The notes under the pieces: generated by a model
Databases searched by the model: none
What the model was told of the DNA's origin: nothing
What the model saw: the letters and a program-made list of their open reading frames with translations, nothing else
Part shown: one piece after another, positions 28,600 through 35,729 of the stretch
How positions within the stretch are numbered: position 1 is the stretch's first letter
Layout: the number at the start of each line of letters is the position of its first letter
Program-made: the position numbers and the translations under genes
Source: Chitinophagales bacterium
GTDB taxonomy: Bacteria > Bacteroidota > Bacteroidia > Chitinophagales > UBA8649
Direction: 5' to 3'
Assembly: GCA_020635975.1 (NCBI GenBank)
Contig: JACJYT010000005.1
Span: 1 to 64,000 of the forward strand
DNA length: 64,000 nt

Positions 28600-28800
28600 T
28601 TAACAATCCACAATATTTGTGGATAAATCAAATAACCACCGACAATGGTGTATCAATGTGTTGTCAAGGAATTAGGTCCTATCTCCCGATAAGAGCCATT
28701 GTCGGTTATCTGAATAAGAATCATATAGAAATTAAAGCTTGCAGGCTTATTATTAAGGACTAGATGTTAATCAGATGTGGTTATTCAAATAACAATGTAT
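28600..28800 (+). ncRNA. Candidate IS110 bridge RNA
   Basis: Three consecutive stem-loops occupy the region just before the transposase. SL1 is atccacaa/ttgtggat (28606-28613/28617-28624). SL2 is accgacaatgg/ccattgtcggt (28638-28648/28696-28706) closing a 47-nt loop. SL3 is gttatctgaataa/ttattcaaataac (28705-28717/28781-28793), 12 pairs with one mismatch, closing a 63-nt loop. A short 5' hairpin followed by two large loops is the arrangement of bridge RNAs in IS110 elements, where the loops pair with target and donor DNA. The pairings are seen; RNA expression and function are inferred. Confidence 0.55.
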
Positions 28801-28801
28801 T

Positions 28802-29800
28802 ATGGACAAATTTAAACATTTTGTGGGTATTGACATATCCAAAAGCAGCTTTGATGTTGCCGTATTAACGCCTTCTAATCTTGAGGCTAAGATTCACCAG
28901 GTATTTCCTAATAGTGTCAAAGGGATTAAAAAATTTATCAAATGGATAAACAATGAAGGTTTAGCTATTGACAACACTCTTTTCTGTCTAGAACAGACTG
29001 GAATATATAGTGAGCTTCTTTCTAGTCTTCTGGAAGATCAAAAAGCAAAAGTATGGATAATTATGCCTTATGCTATGAAGCACTCCATGGGATTACAAAG
29101 AGGCAAGACAGATAAACTTGATTCTTTTAGAATAGCAGAGTATGGGTTCCGTCATGAAGATAAGGTTGTATTAGAAAAGCCTAGTAATCAGGGAATTAAA
29201 ACCTTGAAAAAAATGCTTACAGCAAGAGAACAACTACTCGATTCAATTAGCAGACTTGAGGTATATTTAGCCGAGCTAAAACAGTTCGATCTGGATAGTT
29301 ACAAAATTATTAAGCCAAGCTATACAAGTAGCATCAACTCATTAAAAAAGAACCTAAAAAAGCTAGAGGAAGAAATAGATAAGGTGTGCTTAGAAAATGA
29401 GGAAATAAGAAAAACATTGTCGCTAGGATGCTCTATTGTAGGTGTTGGAAAAATCACTATGTTACACATCATGGTAGCAACTAAAATGTTTACGAAATGT
29501 GTAAATGCAAAGCAGCTGGCATGTTATTGTGGAGTTGCACCCTTTGCCTTTAGCTCTGGTAAATCCATAAATAAAAAACCTAGAGTACACTTCATGGCAA
29601 ACAAAAAGATAAAATCATTATTACATATGTGTGCGATCAGTTCAATACGACACGATCAAGAGATTAACGCTTACTATACTCGTAAAATTGAAGAAGGTAA
29701 ACATGCTCTAGTCTGCATTAATAATGTTAAAAGAAAGCTGCTGGAGCGAATTTTTGTAGTAATAAAAAGACAAACACCTTATATGAAAGTAGCTGCTTAA
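28802..29800 (+). CDS. IS110-family transposase
   Basis: This 332-residue protein is apparently complete. The N-terminal RuvC-like DEDD domain shows FVGIDISKSSFDVAV (first Asp), CLEQTGIYSELL (Glu) and GKTDKLDSFRIAEYG (the D-x2-D pair). A coiled-coil middle (about 140-210) is followed by the C-terminal Transposase_20 domain, with the helix-hairpin-helix-like SIVGVGKITMLHI and the serine motif APFAFSSGKSI, the likely nucleophile. These enzymes act as RNA-guided recombinases with their bridge RNA. The frame has no internal stops, so the element may still be active. Confidence 0.93.
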   Translation: MDKFKHFVGIDISKSSFDVAVLTPSNLEAKIHQVFPNSVKGIKKFIKWINNEGLAIDNTLFCLEQTGIYSELLSSLLEDQKAKVWIIMPYAMKHSMGLQRGKTDKLDSFRIAEYGFRHEDKVVLEKPSNQGIKTLKKMLTAREQLLDSISRLEVYLAELKQFDLDSYKIIKPSYTSSINSLKKNLKKLEEEIDKVCLENEEIRKTLSLGCSIVGVGKITMLHIMVATKMFTKCVNAKQLACYCGVAPFAFSSGKSINKKPRVHFMANKKIKSLLHMCAISSIRHDQEINAYYTRKIEEGKHALVCINNVKRKLLERIFVVIKRQTPYMKVAA

Positions 29801-29837
29801 AAAAATATCAATCTAATGTTTGGTTTTATCATAGAAA

Positions 29838-29921
29838 TCGGAAGCTTCCTTCCGACATTTTTTAGTGCTGTCAGAAGCTACCTTCTGACAATTTAGTGCT
29901 GTCAGAAGCTAGCTTCTGACA
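29838..29921. repeat. Cluster of REP-like palindromes downstream of the IS110 transposase
   Basis: Three hairpins follow each other: tcggaag-cttc-cttccga (29838-29855), tgtcagaag-ctac-cttctgaca (29869-29890) and tgtcagaag-ctag-cttctgaca (29900-29921). The last is a perfect 22-bp palindrome. The last two lie in a tandem direct repeat of period 31 (29861-29890 and 29892-29921, one mismatch) that includes the leader ttagtgc. A degenerate fourth copy (gctgtaagaagctagcttcg) is at 30051-30070. The rest of the 424-bp non-coding stretch 29801-30224 holds no gene I can support. Confidence 0.8.
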
Positions 29922-30224
29922 TTTATTTCCTTGTGTTTGGTGTTATCACCGAACCACTTTCCCATATGCTGATTCAAGTCATGATCTGCTAGTTAGCGGA
30001 GGTGACTTGGAACTTTCTTCAACAAAGCTTTCGTCTAATGAAATTGTTGTGCTGTAAGAAGCTAGCTTCGTACTATTCTGTATCTCTTCTTATTATAGAA
30101 TTCAAGCTGTCAAAATGCTTCTAGCCTCAAACGCTTAAGTTCCATTAAATTAAGCTTTCTAGTTTACCTGCTGAAAGGGAAGATTCCAAAAGTACGAAAC
30201 ATCTAAAGAGTATATAAAAAGGGT

Positions 30225-31928
30225 TTAATCCTTCTCTACTTTTTTTGGAGTAAAAGCTACGATAGCACAAGTCGGTAAAGCATCCATTAAAAGATTAACC
30301 GCGGTTTCGGTAAAATAACTATCTGCAATATTTAACTTCTCCAGACTTTTAACATTGCTCAATATATTGGCTGTGTTATCACTATTTATATTAAAGTTAA
30401 ATGACAAATTAAGATCCTCTAGCTGGTCCAACTTACTAAAACTAGTAGGCAAGTTTTGTAGCTCATTTGCTTTCAAGTTTAGAATTTCAAGCGAGTTTAA
30501 GTTGCCAAAATCTTCCGGAAGGCTTTGAAGTAGATTGTCTTTTAAATCTAATGATTTTAAGTCCTTTAATTGCGTAATGGAAGCAGGTAAATTTTCAATA
30601 ACATTATCCCGTAAAACTAGCGTTTCCAACTTGCTTAAATTGCCTAGGTTTTGAGGGAGTTCTTTAATTTTTAGACGATAGTTAACAAAAAAATCACCAC
30701 TTAAATCAAGATGCTTTAACTCAAGTAGATTGCAGAGTTCGTCGGGCACGCTAAGCACATGATTAATTGCCAAATTTAAATAGCTGAGTTTAGCTAGCGC
30801 AAGTACAGCCTTTGGAAAGCTTTCTAATTGATTAAAACTTAAATCTAGATAACGTAAATTTTGCAAAGAAGAAAAACTATTTGGTAAGCTTTTTAGCTTA
30901 TTTCCGCTTAAGTATAGACTATCTAAATTACTTAGTTTTCCTATAGAGTTCGGTAGGCTTGTAAGTTGATTGGTAAATAAGTATTTATCGGGATTGTCGA
31001 GTTTCAAAACACTTAATTTACCCAATCCGCCAATTTCTTCTGGGAGGCTAGTTAGTTGATTACCTCGTAAATTGAGAACTTCTAAATTGCTCGATCTAGA
31101 AATAGCAGCAGGTAGGCTAGTCCATGAGTTATAAGAAAGATTCAGTTCTTTTAAATTTTTAATGCTCGCCAAACTAATCATCAAAGCTTCGCCGTCTAAA
31201 TAATTGTTATTGCTCAAATCTAAACTACTTGTATTTATGCCCAGTGGCAAGTTTCTAAACAAATTGGCTTGAAGTGCCAAACTTTTCAAGTTAAGTTCGC
31301 TAATTGGAGTTGGAAGATTTCGAATGTTGCAATAGTTCAAAGAAAGCGACTCAAGACTCTTCAAACTCAGAAGATTTGGAAAAAGCAAATCTTCATTTAA
31401 TAAACTATTTGCCGATAAATCTAAGTGTTTTAAGGAAACTAGCCCGCTAATCTCCTCTGGAAGTCGCACTATTTTATTCTCACTAAGGATTAGTTCTTCG
31501 AGTTTATCAAAATTGCTAATTGCTTTTGGTAGGCTGTACAAGGCACAATTTCGTATTTCGAGCTTTTTAAGCTTCGGAAGATCTTTAATTTGCACTAAAA
31601 TCTTTTCAAGATCTAATTTTTTGCAGTTGATAAATCTTATAGCCGCTACCGAACTTAAATTTTCAATACCAACAGGTAGCGAGTGAATATTACTATTAGT
31701 AATTAAAAGTTCATTCGTTTCTTGCGCATTTTGAATTTTAGTCTGTAATTCTTGGTAAAGTTCAACTAAAGCAAGTGAATCTTGACTTTCTTTAAATTTC
31801 TGATACTTCACCGAGTATAAAGAATCAAAGAACAAGTCAATATCATCATAATCTTTCGGATATAATTGAGCATTAATGCTAGAACAATAGAGTAGGACGC
31901 AGTAAAGGCTAAAGGCTATTTTTTTCAT
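30225..31928 (-). CDS. Secreted leucine-rich-repeat protein
   Basis: This 567-residue protein (from the ATG at 31928; a TTG lies two codons earlier) has a signal peptide (ends SSINAQ). From about residue 70 to 550 it consists almost entirely of leucine-rich repeats of about 23 residues with the pattern L-x2-L-x-L-x2-N-x-L-x2-LP, roughly twenty in number. It has no lipobox, T9SS sorting domain or enzymatic domain. LRR proteins of this kind bind other proteins. It follows the exporter adaptor gene by about 80 bp in the same direction, so it may be part of the export operon. Confidence 0.88.
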   Translation of the reverse strand: MKKIAFSLYCVLLYCSSINAQLYPKDYDDIDLFFDSLYSVKYQKFKESQDSLALVELYQELQTKIQNAQETNELLITNSNIHSLPVGIENLSSVAAIRFINCKKLDLEKILVQIKDLPKLKKLEIRNCALYSLPKAISNFDKLEELILSENKIVRLPEEISGLVSLKHLDLSANSLLNEDLLFPNLLSLKSLESLSLNYCNIRNLPTPISELNLKSLALQANLFRNLPLGINTSSLDLSNNNYLDGEALMISLASIKNLKELNLSYNSWTSLPAAISRSSNLEVLNLRGNQLTSLPEEIGGLGKLSVLKLDNPDKYLFTNQLTSLPNSIGKLSNLDSLYLSGNKLKSLPNSFSSLQNLRYLDLSFNQLESFPKAVLALAKLSYLNLAINHVLSVPDELCNLLELKHLDLSGDFFVNYRLKIKELPQNLGNLSKLETLVLRDNVIENLPASITQLKDLKSLDLKDNLLQSLPEDFGNLNSLEILNLKANELQNLPTSFSKLDQLEDLNLSFNFNINSDNTANILSNVKSLEKLNIADSYFTETAVNLLMDALPTCAIVAFTPKKVEKD

Positions 31929-32009
31929 TTTCAAGTTCTTGATTCCAAAAATTCTTAAACAAAGTTAAGCTTAATTTTAGTATATCAAGAGTCGAAAAAA
32001 CTTGGCTAT

Positions 32010-33296
32010 TTAATATTTCTTAGTAAGAAGATATCGGAATTGGTCAAATATTCGAGAAAGAACGGTTCTTTGTTCACTCATAATCTCTGCACTGCCAAGC
32101 ATGCCCTGGCTAAATTGGAGTTTCTTATTATAAGTAGTATAAAGTTCCTTATTGAGGGATATTTCTACTTGATATTGCCCATTTCTAGGTACAGGAGCAA
32201 TCGATTTAACTTCTCCTTGTACTAGGCCATATTCTAGATAATAATAGGCATCTAAACGAATATTTACCTTTTGATTTAATTTGACTTTAGCCACATCTTT
32301 TGCCTCAATTTGGGCTATCACCTTTAAGCTATCATTTCTCTGCACCAAACTTAGTACTTCTTGATTAGCATTCAGGTATTGCTGCTCGCTCCAAATCTCA
32401 TTTAAGGCAACTATACCATCAACTGGCGCAATAATAAGGAACTGGTCCTTCCAAAGCTTGATTTCACTTTTTAATTCATTGGCAGTTTCTAGCATTTCCG
32501 AATACTTACTTTGTCCACCTTCTTGATCCTTACTTGAAAACGAGAATATTTGCATCTTAAGTTCTTGAATTCTTAGTTGATTATTACTAATTTGAATTTG
32601 TAAACTTTCGCAATTTGATTTTTTCTGGATATAGTTTGCTTCACTTTTATCTGCTTCTCTTTGAGATATAATGCCTTTTGCCAAAAGTTCTAAATCGGAG
32701 TTAAAACTCTTAAGTAATAAGTTTAACTCTTTGTTGCAATTGAACAACTGCGCATTCAGTCCTAAATTAATATTTTGTAATTGAGCGACTTGTTGTTTGA
32801 TGTGAGCAATCGACGTCCCTCCTAAGTCTTGACTTAAGAAAAATTTATAGTTATCTAAACTAGTTAAGAAGCTGTAGTAGATGCTTTGCAGTCGACCTAA
32901 ATTAGCATTTTCTGGAAAGGCTAAGGAATCCATGTTTTCCGGATGCACTAAAAGACTATCTAAGAGAGCTTCAATGATAAATAATTCGGCTTCATCTGCA
33001 GAATTTTGTAGCACTCCAATCAAATCTCCTTTTTTAACCTCAAGGCCATCTGGGGTAATACTTTCAATATTGCCAGCAACTTTGGCATACAAGGGAATTG
33101 GAGGATTACTAGAGGATATTTCTACTCTTCCTATTACTAAATCTGGATATTTAACGATGGCAGAAACTAGAATAACAAAGGATATAGCAAGAAGTATAAA
33201 GAAAGAACCGTACCGTGTAAATAAGGTAGGTACTCTTCCAAGTATGTCTTGAATTTCATCGCTCCTTAAGTCAATATTTGCTTTCTTCTCCGGCAT
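32010..33296 (-). CDS. HlyD-family periplasmic adaptor of a peptide exporter
   Basis: This 428-residue membrane-fusion protein has one membrane segment near residues 32-54 (FFILLAISFVILVSAIV). A biotinyl-lipoyl-like half (AKVAGNIESITPDGLEVKKGDLIGVL) is followed by a long coiled-coil hairpin (about 130-270), the second lipoyl half (IIAPVDGIVALNEI) and a beta-barrel domain. It would link the ABC exporter at 33.3-35.5 kb to an outer-membrane channel, which is not encoded here. The ATG at 33296 is preferred to a TTG at 33308. It lies 12 bp after the ABC gene stop. Confidence 0.88.
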   Translation of the reverse strand: MPEKKANIDLRSDEIQDILGRVPTLFTRYGSFFILLAISFVILVSAIVKYPDLVIGRVEISSSNPPIPLYAKVAGNIESITPDGLEVKKGDLIGVLQNSADEAELFIIEALLDSLLVHPENMDSLAFPENANLGRLQSIYYSFLTSLDNYKFFLSQDLGGTSIAHIKQQVAQLQNINLGLNAQLFNCNKELNLLLKSFNSDLELLAKGIISQREADKSEANYIQKKSNCESLQIQISNNQLRIQELKMQIFSFSSKDQEGGQSKYSEMLETANELKSEIKLWKDQFLIIAPVDGIVALNEIWSEQQYLNANQEVLSLVQRNDSLKVIAQIEAKDVAKVKLNQKVNIRLDAYYYLEYGLVQGEVKSIAPVPRNGQYQVEISLNKELYTTYNKKLQFSQGMLGSAEIMSEQRTVLSRIFDQFRYLLTKKY

Positions 33297-33308
33297 GCCT
33301 TCTTCCAA

Positions 33309-35492
33309 TTAACTTCCTAGTTCTAGTTGATTTTTAACCAATTCAAAATACGCACCTTTTTTCAAGCTTAACTCAGCATGTGTACCTCTTTCTATTATTT
33401 CTCCATTGTCCATTACAATGATTTGGTCTGCATTTTTAACCGTGCTTAAACGATGGGCAACTACTATCACGGTTTTGCCAACTAAAAATTTATTAAGATT
33501 TTCTACAATGGCCTTTTCGTTATTGGCATCCAAGGCATTTGTAGCTTCATCCAGAAATAAGTAGTCTGGATTTTTGTAGACCGCGCGGGCAATTAGAATG
33601 CGTTGTTTCTGACCAGCGCTCAAACCAATACCTTCATTGCCTATTTTAGTATTATAGCCTAAAGGTAAGCTTTCTATATGCTTTTTGATATTAGCAACTT
33701 CCACAGCGTGGATTAGTTTATCAACGTCGATTTGATCCTGACCTATTGCAATGTTCTTGGCAATAGTATCAGAAAAGATAAAGCCATCTTGCATAACTAC
33801 GCCAACCTTATTTCGCCATGCCGCATTCTTTATGTTTTTGATGTTCGATTTTTCTAAGTAAATGTCGCCACTTTCAGGATCATAAAACTTTAATAACAAT
33901 TTTAATAGGGTAGTTTTTCCACTTCCAGAAGTCCCTACAATGGCGGTTGTTTTGCCATGTGGCACTTTTAAATTAATGTGATTCAGGGTAAGAGGCATTT
34001 TCGGACTTCCATATCTAAAGCATAAATCGTCGATATTGATATCTGCTTTTTCTGGTAAGATTTCTATTTTTTCTTCATTCAAATCTTCCTCGTTATCCTT
34101 GGTATGAATCTCTCCTATTCTCTCCAAACTTATCTTAGCATCTTGGGCATCTCTAATAAATCGTATCATTTGATCTATAGGCGCATTTAATTGGCCAACA
34201 ATAAATTGAACAGCAACCATCATGCCCAGCGTCATATCGCCATCGATAACCGCTTTGGCGGCGAGAAAAATGATGACAATATTTTTCAATTGATTAATAA
34301 TTTGCGCACCAATACCTTGGTAAGTTTCAAGAATCAAGGCTTTAATATTAACCTTAAAAAGTCTTGCTTGAATGTGCTCCCAAGACCAACGCATCTGACT
34401 TTCACTATTGTTTAATTTGATATCTTGAACACCATGAATTAATTGTATTAAGTGGCTTCGGTTTTCTGATAATTCTTTAAATCTTTTATGATCGATCAAG
34501 GCTCTTCTCTTTAAGAAGAAGATTACCCAAACAAAATATAATATGGCGGAAATGAAGAAAACGGCAAAGATTAACTTGTTATATAGAAACAAAACAAAGC
34601 CAAAAACTAAGATGTTGAAAACAGAAAACATGGCCATCAAGGACGATGAACTTAAGAAATGCTCCACGCGATTATGGTCATTTATTCTTTGCAAGATATC
34701 GCCTATCATCTTGGTGTCAAAAAAACCGAGAGGCAGTCGCAATAATTTCATCAAGAAATCAGAAATAAGCGCAATATTCACTCGAGCTCCTATGTGGAGT
34801 AAAATCCAAGATCGAACTATTTCTACAGTCATCTGGCCAGCAAAGAGCAAAAGTTGTCCTATTAGAATGAGATAAATAAAAGAAACATCTTGGTTGTTGA
34901 TGCCATAATCAACTATGGATTGGGTAAGAAAAGGAAAAATTAACTGGATAATACTTCCTGCCAACATCCCAATGGCCAATTGCACTATTAAAGCCTTATA
35001 TTGTCGTAAGTAATTGAATAAATACTTAAAACCCGATTTATCTTCAACTTCATCTTGAGTATAAAAACTAGGACTAGGCTCTAATTCCATGATTATGCCT
35101 AAGTCGTTGCCTTCTTTTCTTGTTGAAATCCAATGTTGGTTGAATTCTTGAACTGTATAAACTACCTTTCCTATACCGGGATCTGCTATCCAAACTTTTT
35201 TATCTGTTATTTTATAAATAACAACAAAATGATTCTGATCCCAATGGGCAATACAAGGCATCTTGATTTCTAAGAGATCCTTAAAGCTTAAGCGGTAAGA
35301 TTTACTGCGCAAACCTATATTTTCGGCAGCCATACTAATGCCATGAAGGGAAACCCCTTGTCGGTCTATATAGCTAAGTTTCCTTAGGTGTTGAAGAGAA
35401 AAACTCTTGCCATGGAATTTGGCAATCATTCTCAAACAACTCGGACCACAATCCATTTGGTCTAATTGCTTATAGAAAGGAAACTTTTTCAT
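33309..35492 (-). CDS. Peptidase-domain ABC exporter (C39, bacteriocin type)
   Basis: This 727-residue protein has three parts. The N-terminal C39 cysteine peptidase carries Cys15 in QMDCGPSC, His in NHFVVIYKI and Asp in IADPGIGKV. A six-helix membrane domain spans about 165-450. The ATPase has Walker A GTSGSGKTT, signature LSAGQKQRILIARA (Ala for the usual second Gly) and Walker B YLFLDEATNALD. The peptidase normally cuts leader peptides after a double glycine while the transporter exports the cargo. All catalytic residues are present. No intact double-glycine precursor was found in the window. Confidence 0.92.
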   Translation of the reverse strand: MKKFPFYKQLDQMDCGPSCLRMIAKFHGKSFSLQHLRKLSYIDRQGVSLHGISMAAENIGLRSKSYRLSFKDLLEIKMPCIAHWDQNHFVVIYKITDKKVWIADPGIGKVVYTVQEFNQHWISTRKEGNDLGIIMELEPSPSFYTQDEVEDKSGFKYLFNYLRQYKALIVQLAIGMLAGSIIQLIFPFLTQSIVDYGINNQDVSFIYLILIGQLLLFAGQMTVEIVRSWILLHIGARVNIALISDFLMKLLRLPLGFFDTKMIGDILQRINDHNRVEHFLSSSSLMAMFSVFNILVFGFVLFLYNKLIFAVFFISAILYFVWVIFFLKRRALIDHKRFKELSENRSHLIQLIHGVQDIKLNNSESQMRWSWEHIQARLFKVNIKALILETYQGIGAQIINQLKNIVIIFLAAKAVIDGDMTLGMMVAVQFIVGQLNAPIDQMIRFIRDAQDAKISLERIGEIHTKDNEEDLNEEKIEILPEKADINIDDLCFRYGSPKMPLTLNHINLKVPHGKTTAIVGTSGSGKTTLLKLLLKFYDPESGDIYLEKSNIKNIKNAAWRNKVGVVMQDGFIFSDTIAKNIAIGQDQIDVDKLIHAVEVANIKKHIESLPLGYNTKIGNEGIGLSAGQKQRILIARAVYKNPDYLFLDEATNALDANNEKAIVENLNKFLVGKTVIVVAHRLSTVKNADQIIVMDNGEIIERGTHAELSLKKGAYFELVKNQLELGS

Positions 35493-35598
35493 AAAATCTT
35501 GGTGGCTGCAAGATAAAAAGATTTTTTAAGACTAAGCCTATCTTTAATTATCGCACTTTTTTATTTGCTGGTCTTATAATTTCGTTTACCTTTGATTC

Positions 35599-35708
35599 GC
35601 TTTCTAGGGGTTCACGAAAAATCGTGATGAGACTTACCCTCAGAACCTGATCGAGTTAATACTTGCGTAGGGAAGAAAGAGTATAGCGGCTTAATAGCCC
35701 TAGAAAGC
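35599..35708 (+). promoter_or_regulatory. TPP riboswitch (THI element)
   Basis: The conserved THI-box blocks appear in order: taggggt (35605-35611), a P3 hairpin cacga/tcgtg (35613-35617/35622-35626), tgatgaga, acc, then gaacctgatc, gttaatac, and gcgtagggaag. P1 closes with ctttct (35600-35605) and agaaag (35674-35679). The element ends about 50 bp before the ATG of a TonB receptor and would lower its expression when thiamin pyrophosphate is plentiful. A second, longer pairing of the 5' strand (35599-35609 with 35698-35708) is possible and is described in the findings. Confidence 0.93.
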
Positions 35709-35729
35709 ACGAACTTATAAACTTATTTT

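Larger units (their letters stand above)
28560..29840 (+). mobile_element. IS110-family insertion sequence (ends approximate)
   Basis: An intact DEDD transposase is preceded by about 200 bp of structured non-coding DNA and followed by a short tail. IS110 elements lack terminal inverted repeats and make little or no target duplication, so the exact ends cannot be set from one copy; the limits given are estimates. The left end must lie to the right of the intact 25-bp terminator hairpin (after 28505). The long non-coding stretch ahead of the transposase points to the IS110 rather than the IS1111 subgroup. Confidence 0.7.

Noticed and set aside
29838..29921. Palindromes considered as a short CRISPR array
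   Set aside because: Only two tandem copies with period 31 and essentially no spacer; the cores are perfect hairpins as in REP elements; no cas genes.
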